A stretch of 64,000 nucleotides of DNA from Streptomyces sp. NBC_00457 (GCF_036014015.1 NZ_CP107905.1:10738566-10802565), one strand, 5' to 3'; numbered from the stretch's first letter, positions 53,017 through 60,883 are shown. Translations and numbers: made by a program. Notes: generated from the letters alone by a model not told the origin.

Positions 53017-53061
53017 GGGTGCCGTCGCCTGGTGAAGGAAGTGGGGGAGGTGACGGCACCC
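53017..53061 (-). promoter_or_regulatory. Leader hairpin of the P3 unit
   Basis: 13-bp arms (GGGTGCCGTCGCC / GGTGACGGCACCC, one mismatch) in the 5' leader just downstream of the predicted start point. Confidence 0.6.
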
Positions 53062-53075
53062 CGGGCTCACTACTA

Positions 53076-53119
53076 ATAATAGTGTAAGCGGGGAGGGTGT
53101 GAACCCACCCCTGACCTGC
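53076..53119 (-). promoter_or_regulatory. Regulon promoter P3
   Basis: -10 TATTAT (53,076-53,081), 16-bp spacer, -35 TTCACA (53,098-53,103), 19-bp box at 53,101-53,119 identical to P2. Confidence 0.8.
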
Positions 53120-53155
53120 GCAAATGGGGAGGCGTGCGCGTCCGCGCGCGGTAGG

Positions 53156-53854
53156 TCAGAGCTGCGGTGCGTGCGCGGCCAGCGACTTCGGTGCCGCGCT
53201 GGTGTAGATGCCTTCCAGGCCGGACGGGGCGATCAGGCCCCAGGTGAAGGTGGCGGTGTCGGCGTAGAACTGCCCGCGCCGGGGGTGCGGCGGGGTGAAG
53301 GCGCGCAGGGCGCCGACGCCGTAGACCTCCAGCGTGCCGTCGCGGAACGCGTCGCGCTGCTCCCCGGTCACGTCCGGTCCGTACTTGTTGCACTGCTCGT
53401 CGGCGACGACGGCGAGGACGGGGCTGAGGTCGTCCTCGATGGGGCCGAACATACTGCGCCAGTGGGCGAGGTCGGCCATGGCCTCGGCGCGGCTCGCGCG
53501 GGTGCTGCGGTAGAGCACACGGTCGCGGTGGTCGGCGAACTCGTCCGTGTCGTACAGCCACGCCTCGAACTGATGCTCCGTGTACATCCCGACGCCGTTG
53601 TGGCGGCAGCGCAGGAACCCGAAGGGCTCGCCGTCGACGAGTACAGGGTGGCGCTCCGTGCAGAACTCGCAGGTGACGCCGACGTGGCGCAGGAGGCGTT
53701 GCAGACGGGGGAAGCGGGCGAAGCGGGTGGCGCAGTTGCAGCAGGTGTACACCTCCCAGCGGGAGGGGCTCGCGACCGTGTCGTGGCGGCAACGCGGGCA
53801 CTGGTAGGCCTTGTTGCTGTACCAGTCGATGACCGGCATCGGGTTCCCTTGCAC
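53156..53854 (-). CDS. Hypothetical protein with zinc-ribbon and second Cys/His cluster
   Basis: About 232 aa. N-terminal zinc ribbon (AYQCPRCRHD ... VYTCCNCATR), then CEFCTERHPVLVDGEPFGFL with RCRHNG, then an alpha/beta region with DRVLYRSTRASRAEAMADLA and VLAVVADEQCNKYGPDVTGE. GTG at 53,854 follows CAGGAG; an ATG five codons later follows AAGGGA and is equally possible. Only gene of the P4 unit. Unknown function, likely nucleic-acid related. Confidence 0.7.
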   Translation of the reverse strand: MQGNPMPVIDWYSNKAYQCPRCRHDTVASPSRWEVYTCCNCATRFARFPRLQRLLRHVGVTCEFCTERHPVLVDGEPFGFLRCRHNGVGMYTEHQFEAWLYDTDEFADHRDRVLYRSTRASRAEAMADLAHWRSMFGPIEDDLSPVLAVVADEQCNKYGPDVTGEQRDAFRDGTLEVYGVGALRAFTPPHPRRGQFYADTATFTWGLIAPSGLEGIYTSAAPKSLAAHAPQL

Positions 53855-53948
53855 GGCAAGCTCCTGAGAACTGGAAACGGGGGAAGAGGGCGGGCCGTCA
53901 CCCTGGCGGGTGGGATACCGGCGCGGCGACGACCCGGGCTCACCCTCC

Positions 53949-53992
53949 ATAATAGTGTGAGTTGAGTTGGCGTGAACCCCCCTCTGACTTGC
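53949..53992 (-). promoter_or_regulatory. Regulon promoter P4
   Basis: -10 TATTAT (53,949-53,954), 16-bp spacer, -35 TTCACG (53,971-53,976); box at 53,974-53,992 differs from the P2 box at three positions but keeps the 25-bp distance. Confidence 0.75.
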
Positions 53993-54016
53993 TCGTTTAC
54001 GGTGTGCCTGGGCCTC

Positions 54017-55309
54017 TCAGTGCCGGTGGGTCGGCGGCGTGGCGTCCGGCCCGAGGTCCGGCGGCACGCAGTAGTCGACGTCGGATTCCGGGGAGACCAG
54101 GCCGCCGGATTCGGCGTCGGTGCAGTAGGCGTCGAAGACCTCGCCCGCGGTGAGGGGTTGCAAGTCTCCTGTGCGCAGTCGCCAGCCGTAGACCTGGTCC
54201 GGGGCGCTCGGGGCGGTGGTCCGCACGACGAGCCCGCCGGGGCTCCCGGTCGCCAGACCGAGGGCGAGGACCGTGGTGAATTCGAGGGCCTCGGCCTCGT
54301 CGAGCTGGCTCGCGCCGTCCGGGTCCGTGTCCGCGTGAAGGACGGCGACCAGGGTTTCGGGTGCCGCCGAGACGCTGCAGACGAGGTGTCGGTGGCCCGG
54401 TCGGGCCGTGTCGAGGATGCGGGCCAGCAGGCTAGAGGACCGGGCGAAGGCCGTTCGACCGATGTCCTCGCCGCAGCAGGTGCAGGCGCCGAGACGGGCC
54501 AGAAGCATGGAGGCGTACTCCCAAGTGGCCTGGCGGACGGCTTCGTCGGCCAGGGCCGGGATCAGGTCGGCCAAAGGCTGGCCGTCGTACGGGAGGGCCG
54601 GGCCCATGGTGGCGAGTTCGGCGGTGAAGCGGGCGCGGCTGGACGGGCTGTCGGGGTCGAGACCGGTGTCGGCGCAGAAGTCGGCGTACTCCTGCGGGTC
54701 GAAGTGAGCGACCGTGGTGTGGGCGCCCTGGGACGCGCGGCTCCTGAGAAGGTCTTCGACCGCTTCCAGGTAGGTCGCGAAGTCGGCGAAGGCGAAGGTG
54801 CGGTAATGCCGCATGGCACGGAAGTCGTGTTCGTCGGTGAGCAGGCCGATCGTGCCGGCGACTTCGCGCCGCAGAACGCGGCGCGTGGTCTGGCGGTCGG
54901 TGTGTGTCCTGTCTCCCGCGCACGATCGAGCAGCGTGGGGCTCGTCCCGGCTGCACTGGGAGGGCTGAGGTGTGTGGGTCACGTGCACGCCTTTCTCGTG
55001 GGCGGACTGAAGGGATTCGTCCTGGGTGTCGGCAGGGGCGGGGCTCCAGTGCATCCCGTCGGCCGCGAGCGAGGCGCCTGCGGGCACGGTCCCCTGAAAG
55101 TGGTGGTCGCCCGGCTCGTCGTCCTCGGCGTGGGCGTCGATCCATTCGTCGGCGGCCTGCTCGGCACCGAGGGCACGGAGCACGTCGGCGAGGGTGTCGG
55201 CTTCGGTGCATCCGAGGCTGGCGGCGACGTCGGACGTGATGACGCTGTTGCACCAGGCGTCGGTGAACGCCTCGGCGACTTCGGACGGGATGCTGACGGT
55301 GTCGGCCAT
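54017..55309 (-). CDS. Hypothetical protein
   Basis: A 430-aa soluble acidic protein. N-terminal helical part (VAEAFTDAWCNSVITSDVAA; LADVLRALGAEQAADEWIDA), a disordered middle, a helical domain (RHYRTFAFADFATYLEAVED) and a C-terminal domain with ARLGACTCCGEDIGR and LVAVLHADTDPDG. Follows a tRNA gene 32 bp upstream in the same unit. No family recognised. Confidence 0.75.
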   Translation of the reverse strand: MADTVSIPSEVAEAFTDAWCNSVITSDVAASLGCTEADTLADVLRALGAEQAADEWIDAHAEDDEPGDHHFQGTVPAGASLAADGMHWSPAPADTQDESLQSAHEKGVHVTHTPQPSQCSRDEPHAARSCAGDRTHTDRQTTRRVLRREVAGTIGLLTDEHDFRAMRHYRTFAFADFATYLEAVEDLLRSRASQGAHTTVAHFDPQEYADFCADTGLDPDSPSSRARFTAELATMGPALPYDGQPLADLIPALADEAVRQATWEYASMLLARLGACTCCGEDIGRTAFARSSSLLARILDTARPGHRHLVCSVSAAPETLVAVLHADTDPDGASQLDEAEALEFTTVLALGLATGSPGGLVVRTTAPSAPDQVYGWRLRTGDLQPLTAGEVFDAYCTDAESGGLVSPESDVDYCVPPDLGPDATPPTHRH

Positions 55310-55340
55310 CGCGGCCTCCAGGGGCGGTCAGGTAGGTGCG

Positions 55341-55409
55341 TGCCTGCGAGGGGATTTGAACCCCTGACCACCCACAAGTGGAGCCGCTCTACCGCTGAGC
55401 TACGCAGGC
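55341..55409 (-). tRNA. Short atypical tRNA, probably His (GTG)
   Basis: Acceptor GCCTGCG pairs perfectly with CGCAGGC, the D-arm (GCTC/GAGC) and T-arm (AGGGG TTCAAAT CCCCT) are normal, but the anticodon arm is compressed: CCAC TTGTGG GTGG, total length only 69 nt. The most natural anticodon is GTG. There is no 3' CCA and the base before position 1 is A, not the G expected for tRNA-His. May be a divergent functional tRNA or a decaying one. Confidence 0.65.
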
Positions 55410-55445
55410 TTGGGGCCGCCGGTGCGGTGGCCGGGTGATGGTGGG

Positions 55446-55877
55446 TCAGCGTCCGGCGATCTCGCGCAGCCGCTTCAAGGCGGTGGGCGCGTCGACGTAC
55501 CAGAACGTCTCGTTGGGCTTCAGGCCGAGCGCCTTGGCGGCAACGTCGCAGATCAGGCGGCGCTCCTCGCCTCGCTCCGCGTAGACGCTGGCCAGCGTCT
55601 CGTACTCGTCACCGTCGTCGTCCGTGCCGGTGACCTCCGTCTGTTCCTCGTCGGGCAGGGACACGAGCGTCCAGCCGGTGAGGCGCGCCGTCCATCCGGC
55701 CGCGCACAGTTGGGAACCGCACGCCGGAGCCTCTTCGGGGGCCAGCCGGAGGGCCTCGGGCAGATATGCCCAGTGGTCCATGCTGAAGACATTGGGCTGC
55801 GCCTCGATGGCGTCCAGGACGGCAGACGCCACGTTGGCGGGCGTCTCGGGTTTCTTGGTGACCTCGGTGTCGGTCAT
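55446..55877 (-). CDS. Hypothetical acidic protein between two tRNAs
   Basis: A 143-aa protein (NVASAVLDAIEAQPNVFSMD; CGSQLCAAGWTARLTGWTLV; ICDVAAKALGLKPNETFWYV). The CGSQLCAAGW segment recalls small proteins common on actinophage and plasmid genomes. ATG at 55,877 preceded by GGAG. Transcribed from P5 with both tRNAs. Confidence 0.75.
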   Translation of the reverse strand: MTDTEVTKKPETPANVASAVLDAIEAQPNVFSMDHWAYLPEALRLAPEEAPACGSQLCAAGWTARLTGWTLVSLPDEEQTEVTGTDDDGDEYETLASVYAERGEERRLICDVAAKALGLKPNETFWYVDAPTALKRLREIAGR

Positions 55878-55909
55878 CACAACTCCAGTCATGTGGAACG
55901 GCGTTGGAG

Positions 55910-55983
55910 TAGTGCTGGCGGGACTCGAACCCACGACCTCAAGACTTATAAGATCCGCGCTCTACCAACTGAGCTACAGCACC
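55910..55983 (-). tRNA. tRNA-Ile, anticodon TAT (reads AUA)
   Basis: A 74-nt cloverleaf: acceptor GGTGCTG with CAGCACT (first pair G-U), D-arm GCTC/GAGC with AGTTGGTA loop, anticodon loop CTTATAA, T-arm GTGGG TTCGAGT CCCGC. The anticodon stem is weak (one mismatch, two G-U pairs). AUA is very rare in high-GC actinomycetes and is normally read by a modified CAU tRNA. Driven by promoter P5. Confidence 0.75.
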
Positions 55984-56001
55984 TCGGTGTGCGGTTGTGA
56001 G

Positions 56002-56038
56002 GGCCGCGCCCTTCGGCCCGGTCGGGCGGGGCGCGGCC
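56002..56038 (-). promoter_or_regulatory. Leader hairpin of the tRNA unit
   Basis: Perfect 10-bp arms (GGCCGCGCCC / GGGCGCGGCC) between promoter P5 and the tRNA-Ile gene. Confidence 0.6.
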
Positions 56039-56116
56039 TCGTTCTGGGGGCCGGGCTGGGAGGGTCTGCGGAGGCTGGACGGGACCCGATGGGGCGGCAA
56101 CCGCTCTCGACTTCTA

Positions 56117-56160
56117 ATAATAGTGTCAATTGGTTTAAGGGGAACCCACCCCTGACCTGC
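56117..56160 (-). promoter_or_regulatory. Regulon promoter P5 (tRNA unit)
   Basis: -10 TATTAT (56,117-56,122), 16-bp spacer, -35 TTCCCC (56,139-56,144), 19-bp box at 56,142-56,160 identical to P2, 5 bp from the preceding stop codon. The nearest downstream genes are tRNA-Ile and 55,446. Confidence 0.8.
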
Positions 56161-56165
56161 GCTTC

Positions 56166-56771
56166 TTACTCCCGGACCGCCTGGGTGAACGCGGTCAGCA
56201 TGGAAATCACGGAGCTGGGGCGCCCGGACACTTCGGCCTGCGCCCCCTCACCAGAGGGGCCGACGACCACGGTGACGCTGTCGACCTGGACGGGGCCGCG
56301 CTCGTCGGGCGGCCTGGTGTCGTGCTGCCAGATGATCCGGGTGCGCCTGTACTGCTCGTCGACCCGGGCCCCGGGGAGTGCGGCGGCCACGGCTTCGGTG
56401 ACGGCGCGTCGGCTGCTCTCCTCCGCCTCCTGCCGTGCGGCGAGTTCGGCGGCCTGCTGCGCGGCCTCGGCGTGCAAGGGATACAGCCGCCGGGTGATCT
56501 CGCGTGCCACGTGGCGGGCGCTGCTGGCTGTGACTCCGATCGACGGCGCGATCATCTTGGTCTCGTCCGTGGCGTGGATCTTCAGGCGATCGGGGCGGCG
56601 GTCGTCGGGCTGGCACAGGCGCAGGGCGCGGCCCTCGCCGTCGATGATGAGCCGTCCCATGCCGCGTACGTAGCCCGTGAGTTTGGCCGTCCGGCAGTGC
56701 GTACCCAGCTCCCGCGCCACTTCGGCGGCGAAAGCGTCCACCTGCTCCTGCGTAGTCAACTCGCGTGTCAT
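56166..56771 (-). CDS. Hypothetical protein
   Basis: A 201-aa protein: EQVDAFAAEVARELGTHCRT, GRLIIDGEGRALRLCQPDDR, a long Ala/Glu helix (LHAEAAQQAAELAARQEAEE) and SVTVVVGPSGEGAQAEV. The ATG at 56,771 follows AAGGAG. The frame is open further upstream through the previous small gene. Not recognised. Confidence 0.7.
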   Translation of the reverse strand: MTRELTTQEQVDAFAAEVARELGTHCRTAKLTGYVRGMGRLIIDGEGRALRLCQPDDRRPDRLKIHATDETKMIAPSIGVTASSARHVAREITRRLYPLHAEAAQQAAELAARQEAEESSRRAVTEAVAAALPGARVDEQYRRTRIIWQHDTRPPDERGPVQVDSVTVVVGPSGEGAQAEVSGRPSSVISMLTAFTQAVRE

Positions 56772-56781
56772 GGCAGTCTGT

Positions 56782-56981
56782 TCACTCCTTCGGCTGGCTG
56801 GAGGTGGTGCCGGGCGCGTGGTTCCTCGCGCCCTGGTCGCGGAGCTCGGCCTCCCGGCGGGGTCCTCGGCGGTATATCCGGTGTCGCACCCTGGGCGGCA
56901 CAGCTGGCCTGGGGGTGCGCCGCAGGTCTCGGACTGGTCGTCGAAGTCCTCCGGGCGCCACGGGTGCAGCTGGCCGCTCAC
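56782..56981 (-). pseudogene. Small Cys-containing gene with a frameshift
   Basis: A GTG at 56,981 overlaps the upstream stop (GTGA), so translation clearly starts here: SGQLHPWRPEDFDDQSETCG, APPGQLCRPGCDTGYTAED. At the CCCC run that follows, natural-looking sequence continues in the -1 frame (RREAELRDQGARNHAPGTTS to a stop at 56,782), while the original frame runs into the next gene. Either a one-base deletion or programmed slippage. Confidence 0.5.
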
Positions 56982-57688
56982 GCGGGGCTCTCCCGGATGT
57001 GGTCGGCCAGGGCTCGGGCGGACATGACGGGGCTCTGGTAGGGCGGGGTGGCGCGGACGGCGCGCCACAGATTCGAGGGCTGCCACGGGTCGAAGTCGAT
57101 TCCGGGGACGGGCCGGATGGACCACTGGCGGCCGCGGGGGCCGGTGACGGTGTAGGTCAGACGCCGTGGGGTGGCCCGGTGTCCGTTGTCGGCCCAGGAA
57201 AGGCCGGCGGCCGTGAGCACGCTGCCCAGCTCGTTGCAGCGCGACCGGGTGATGTGCTCGAACTCGGCCGGGATCAGGTGGAAGTCGGCCATGTCGTGGC
57301 CCCGCCACTCTTCCTTGTGACCGTCTTCACGGGTGACGACATACACGCAGGCCTGCTGCTGGAGGCGGCGCCCTCCCCAGGTCCAGACCCGCCGGAAGCT
57401 GGTGACCTCCCACACGCCCTCCGGGCTGCGCAGCTGCTCACCCACCCGGAGTGGACGGGGCGGCTGAGTGTGGAAGCTGCGGGGGCCAGGCGTCAGGCCG
57501 TTGTCCTTCAGGTCGGTGCACCCCGAGCACATCCACACCGTCTCGCCGTGAAGCCGGTAGATGGCCCAGCAGTCCGTGTAGCAGGTCGAGCACACGAACC
57601 GGCAGTCCGCAGAGGCGAGGACCGTTGCCGCGTACGTCAGGCGGGGCATGCGGCTGATGACCAGGCCGAAGTGGCGTCCGGCGGACAC
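56978..57688 (-). CDS. Hypothetical zinc-finger-like protein
   Basis: A 236-aa protein with CRFVCSTCYTDCWAIYRLHG and VWMCSGCTDL forming a probable zinc finger at residues about 29-58, then a beta-rich domain (EQLRSPEGVWEVTSFRRVWT; ACVYVVTREDGHKEEWRG) and a helical/WxxR C-terminus (WSIRPVPGIDFDPWQPSNLW). GTG preceded by GGAAGGAG. Unknown. Confidence 0.75.
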   Translation of the reverse strand: MSAGRHFGLVISRMPRLTYAATVLASADCRFVCSTCYTDCWAIYRLHGETVWMCSGCTDLKDNGLTPGPRSFHTQPPRPLRVGEQLRSPEGVWEVTSFRRVWTWGGRRLQQQACVYVVTREDGHKEEWRGHDMADFHLIPAEFEHITRSRCNELGSVLTAAGLSWADNGHRATPRRLTYTVTGPRGRQWSIRPVPGIDFDPWQPSNLWRAVRATPPYQSPVMSARALADHIRESPA

Positions 57689-57740
57689 GGTTTCTCCTTC
57701 CAAGGGGGTGGTGAGCAGCGCGGGCGGCCTGCCGGACGGG

Positions 57741-58112
57741 TCAGGGGGCGGCGGTCCACAGGGGGAGCCCGGTGGTGGTGCGGGCGCTGACGCCCGGGCG
57801 CACAGGAACGTCGCGGTAGTCGGACACCTTCACGTAGCCGCCCCGCTCGGTGTCGAGGCGGACCGGGGCGCCCTCCCATTCCCACTGCTCGATGAGTTCC
57901 GCGGGGAGGTTCTCGACGTCGTCGGCCTCCACCTGTACGGCCCAGGCGGTCAGTTCCTCGCCGTATTCCTGGCGCCACTCCTTCAGGACGGTGAAGAGGT
58001 GGGCGAAGTCGTCGACCAGGGCCAGGGCGCGCGCCTGGTCGGGGGCGGGGGCCTCGGCGTAGGTCGGTGCGTCGGGGCGGGTGCGCTCACCAAGGCTCAT
58101 CAGCCAACGCAT
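57741..58112 (-). CDS. Hypothetical acidic protein
   Basis: A 123-aa protein: LVDDFAHLFTVLKEWRQEYG, VQVEADDVENLPAELIEQWE, GYVKVSDYRDVPVRPGVSAR. A second Met five codons in is possible. Middle gene of the P6 unit. Not recognised. Confidence 0.7.
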   Translation of the reverse strand: MRWLMSLGERTRPDAPTYAEAPAPDQARALALVDDFAHLFTVLKEWRQEYGEELTAWAVQVEADDVENLPAELIEQWEWEGAPVRLDTERGGYVKVSDYRDVPVRPGVSARTTTGLPLWTAAP

Positions 58113-58170
58113 GGTCAGAACATCTCCCTCGTCGGGCTGGCGGTGTCGGTCTGGGGTGCGGGGCGGTGGG

Positions 58171-58413
58171 TCAGGGGCGCCCGGACGGCTCGGGCTTGCG
58201 GTAGCGGTAGAGGAAGCGCGCGGCCCACGTGCGGCTGGCGAAGCCGGGGATGCCGCCGCCGCTGCCGGGGCGGTTGCCGGGATACTCGGCCACCCATGCC
58301 CGGCAGTCCGCGTGGTACCAGGCGACCCCGTAGCAGGTGGCGCGCTCTCGGCGGTCGAGGACGCGGTAGCCGTACGAGCCGGTGTTGGCGGTGAACGTGA
58401 ACTCCTCAGGCAC
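58171..58413 (-). CDS. Hypothetical small protein
   Basis: An 80-aa protein from a GTG with AAGGAG 5 nt upstream: FTFTANTGSYGYRVLDRRER, ATCYGVAWYHADCRAWVAEY, TWAARFLYRYRKPEP. First gene of the P6 unit. Not recognised. Confidence 0.7.
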   Translation of the reverse strand: MPEEFTFTANTGSYGYRVLDRRERATCYGVAWYHADCRAWVAEYPGNRPGSGGGIPGFASRTWAARFLYRYRKPEPSGRP

Positions 58414-58439
58414 GGTGGCTCCTTCGGCTCGGCTTCCGG

Positions 58440-58482
58440 GTGCGAGAGGGGGCGGGGCGATCCGGGTCGCCCCCTCTCGCAC
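58440..58482 (-). promoter_or_regulatory. Leader hairpin of the P6 unit
   Basis: Perfect 15-bp arms (GTGCGAGAGGGGGCG / CGCCCCCTCTCGCAC) with a 13-nt loop, starting at or next to the predicted transcription start. Confidence 0.7.
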
Positions 58483-58487
58483 TACTA

Positions 58488-58531
58488 ATAATAGTGTCTT
58501 TTGGGGTGACGTGAACCCACCCCTGACCTGC
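58488..58531 (-). promoter_or_regulatory. Regulon promoter P6
   Basis: -10 TATTAT (58,488-58,493), 16-bp spacer, -35 TTCACG (58,510-58,515), 19-bp box at 58,513-58,531 identical to P2. Confidence 0.8.
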
Positions 58532-58546
58532 GCTTCTTTTCGGGTG

Positions 58547-59359
58547 TCAGGGAGTGCCGACCAGGTACGGGCGGTGGCCGCGCGGGCGCCTGCGCTGCTG
58601 GGCGCGCAGAGAGTCGGCTTCCTCCTGGGTGCGGTGGGCGCGCTCGCGCTCTTCAGCGGCTGCGTCGACGCAGTAGGGGGCCCACCACTGCAATCCCCTG
58701 ACCTTCTGGGTCAGTGAGTCGGGACGGTCGGCCAGCACCAGCAGCAGGACCGGGTGCGGGGAGAGAGCGAGCCACTGTGCGGCGGTCCGCCAGGCGGCTT
58801 CGGCGGCTTTCCGTGCGGGGAGCGCGGCACGGGCTTCGCGCTCCAGGCGGACGGCTTCGGCCTGGTGGTAGGAGGCGGACCAGGTGAGGAAGCGCAGCAG
58901 GCCGGGAGTATCGCGCTGCCGGGAGGCCTCCAGAATCGCGGGCAGGTCGGCGCGCTGCTCGACGTGCTCGGCGCACCCGCGCAAGACGGCGGTGAGTACC
59001 GCGGCCGTCTTCTGCGACGGTGGGTGATCTGCGGCGGAGAACAGCGGGTATACCGAGACCTCGGGGCGGTCGAGGCTGTCGCGGTAGAGGGTAAGGCTGC
59101 CGTGGTAGCCGGTGCGGCCGTTGGCGAGTCGCGGGAGGTCCTCGTCGGGGGCGGTGGTCTTGAAGGCGTTCACGGGGCCGAGACAGGCGCGTACGGCGGT
59201 GAACTGGTCCCAGTGGTGGGGGTCGGTGGTGCCGGTGACGTGCACGCTGCCGCGCATCGCTCCGCCCAGCTCGAACACGACGGCGTCGGCGTCGCGGGGG
59301 CCGGCGGTGGCGCGCACGGGGCCGGCGGGCGTGTCGATGGTCAGGCTCAGGCTGGTCAT
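58547..59359 (-). CDS. Hypothetical protein
   Basis: A 270-aa protein: beta-rich N-terminal domain (MTSLSLTIDTPAGPVRATAG; VVFELGGAMRGSVHVTGTTD), a central region with GYHGSLTLYRDSLDRPEVSV, and a long charged C-terminal helix (EERERAHRTQEEADSLRAQQ). ATG at 59,359 preceded by GAGGAG. The YHGSLTLYR phrase is echoed by YHGSLTRRHG in the 62,225 protein. Unknown function. Confidence 0.75.
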   Translation of the reverse strand: MTSLSLTIDTPAGPVRATAGPRDADAVVFELGGAMRGSVHVTGTTDPHHWDQFTAVRACLGPVNAFKTTAPDEDLPRLANGRTGYHGSLTLYRDSLDRPEVSVYPLFSAADHPPSQKTAAVLTAVLRGCAEHVEQRADLPAILEASRQRDTPGLLRFLTWSASYHQAEAVRLEREARAALPARKAAEAAWRTAAQWLALSPHPVLLLVLADRPDSLTQKVRGLQWWAPYCVDAAAEERERAHRTQEEADSLRAQQRRRPRGHRPYLVGTP

Positions 59360-59480
59360 GGGCTGCGACTCCTCGGGGCTCGACGGGGTGGGCCGGGGGG
59401 CCTGCCGCCCCGCGCTCGGCGAAGGGGAGGGGGCGAGCGTCGGGGCGGCAGTCGGCCAGTGGCGCGCTGGCCGGGGCGGG

Positions 59481-59517
59481 CCGTCCACGCCCCCGTACCG
59501 GGGAGGAGCGTGGACGG
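59481..59517 (-). terminator. Hairpin after the 59,529 gene
   Basis: Arms CCGTCCACGC / GCGTGGACGG enclosing a second stem, 12 bp past the stop. A further 11-bp inverted repeat lies at 59,402-59,451, between the two genes. Confidence 0.65.
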
Positions 59518-59528
59518 CGTCTGTGGGG

Positions 59529-59726
59529 CTATTCCTGCGGCTGCTTGTGTCGGCGGAGGTTGCCCCGGTCGGTCAGGCGGCCACACGGACAGTCCGCGTA
59601 GCGGCGGCCGTGCATCTTGACGAACTTCCCGCCGAGTGCGAGGCCGTTGACTTGCTCGGTCGTGCCGGAAACCGGCTCGGTGTTGGTGCAGTAGCCGTCC
59701 GGCGTGGCAGCGGGCTTGTCGCTCAT
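59529..59726 (-). CDS. Small Cys-rich protein
   Basis: A 65-aa protein: DGYCTNTEPVSGTTEQ, then FVKMHGRRYADCPCGRLTDR and a basic tail GNLRRHKQPQE. Three Cys and His suggest a small zinc knuckle. ATGA overlap with the upstream gene. Too short for family assignment. Confidence 0.7.
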   Translation of the reverse strand: MSDKPAATPDGYCTNTEPVSGTTEQVNGLALGGKFVKMHGRRYADCPCGRLTDRGNLRRHKQPQE

Positions 59727-60202
59727 GAGCGCTCCCCGGTGGATCGGTGGGGGTGGCGCAGTACGGGGGCATGGCAGACCAGCACGGGCGGCGCGGGGTC
59801 GTCTGCGGAGCAGGAAGTGACTGCTACGTGGAACTCGTGGGTGTCCATGGGGTGCAGCCATCCGGCCCGTACGTCCCAGCCGCACGCGCGTAGGCCAGCG
59901 TCGGCGGTCGTAGCGACGAGGACGGCGTCACGGACGCTGTTGTCCAGGGCGAACGTCAGCAGCATGAAGAACTGCACGAACTCCTCATCGGAGTGATCCA
60001 CGCGCAATGATCCCGGCTCGACGGAGACGTACAGGTCGGCGCTCGCTTCCGTGCCGTCCGTACGGTCGGCCGTGATGTTGAGTTCGTGGCTCCCCTCGCC
60101 CAGGGCCGGGAGTAACGCGGTCAGTGCGTGCAGGGCGCGGCCCATGGCGGCCCCGGACGCCGGGGCGTCGTCGTCGGGCCGCGGAACCTCCGGCTCAGGC
60201 AT
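59723..60202 (-). CDS. Hypothetical protein, paralogue of the 60,195 gene
   Basis: A 159-aa protein: MGRALHALTALLPALGEGSH, ELNITADRTDGTEASADLYV, FVQFFMLLTFALDNSVRDAV and CGWDVRAGWLHPMDTHEFHV. The same sequence of blocks occurs in the gene directly upstream, so the two arose by tandem duplication. ATG preceded by GGAGG and overlapping the upstream stop by 8 bases. Function unknown. Confidence 0.75.
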   Translation of the reverse strand: MPEPEVPRPDDDAPASGAAMGRALHALTALLPALGEGSHELNITADRTDGTEASADLYVSVEPGSLRVDHSDEEFVQFFMLLTFALDNSVRDAVLVATTADAGLRACGWDVRAGWLHPMDTHEFHVAVTSCSADDPAPPVLVCHAPVLRHPHRSTGERS

Positions 60203-60683
60203 GCGGGTCCTCCAAGTCGGAGTCGGGGAGCTGGAGGAGAACGGGGGCGGGGTAGACCTCGCGCTTGACAGCGGCGACGTCGGGGCACGGAATGACGGCC
60301 TCCTGGAGCGCGGCCGTGTCCATGGGGTGAAGCCACCCGTCCCGTATGGACCAGCCGCACGCACGGGGGTTGGGGTCGGCGGCCGTGGTGGCGATCAGGA
60401 CGGCGCTGCGCATCGTGCTGCCCTCCAGCGCGAACACCAGCAGCATGCGCAGGGCGCAGAACTCTTCTTCGTCCAGGACGGCCAGGCGGAGCGGCTCCAT
60501 GCCGATGGAGAGATCGGTTCGGCCCGTGACGAATGCGTGGTCGGTCCGCTCGGCCACGAGGTTGAGTGTGTGCTCACCGTCTCCGAGTGCCTGGAACACG
60601 GCGGAAAGGGCGGTGAGGGTGCGACTCATGGCGGCTGCGATGGCGTCGTCTCCGGGGTGGGTGAGCTCCGGGCGTGCAGGCAT
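60195..60683 (-). CDS. Hypothetical protein, paralogue of the 59,723 gene
   Basis: A 162-aa protein: MSRTLTALSAVFQALGDGEH, TLNLVAERTDHAFVTGRTDL, LRMLLVFALEGSTMRSAVLI and CGWSIRDGWLHPMDTAALQE. ATG at 60,683 follows AAGGAG. Separated from the DUF932 gene by a hairpin but with no promoter of its own visible. Confidence 0.75.
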   Translation of the reverse strand: MPARPELTHPGDDAIAAAMSRTLTALSAVFQALGDGEHTLNLVAERTDHAFVTGRTDLSIGMEPLRLAVLDEEEFCALRMLLVFALEGSTMRSAVLIATTAADPNPRACGWSIRDGWLHPMDTAALQEAVIPCPDVAAVKREVYPAPVLLQLPDSDLEDPHA

Positions 60684-60883
60684 GAGGACTCCTTGCATGG
60701 CGGGCGGTGGGCGGTGGGCGCCGGAGGCCGGCCGCACTGCGCCCCTGGGCACAACGGGTGTCCTGGGCGCGCGGGCGGCTGCGCCGACGCATCGTGCTGC
60801 CGCTACGCGGCAGGGGCCGGGGCGGGAGCGCTCGGCGCTCCCTGCGGGGCTGGGGCGCTGCTCCGGGCTCTGGGTCGGTCGGG

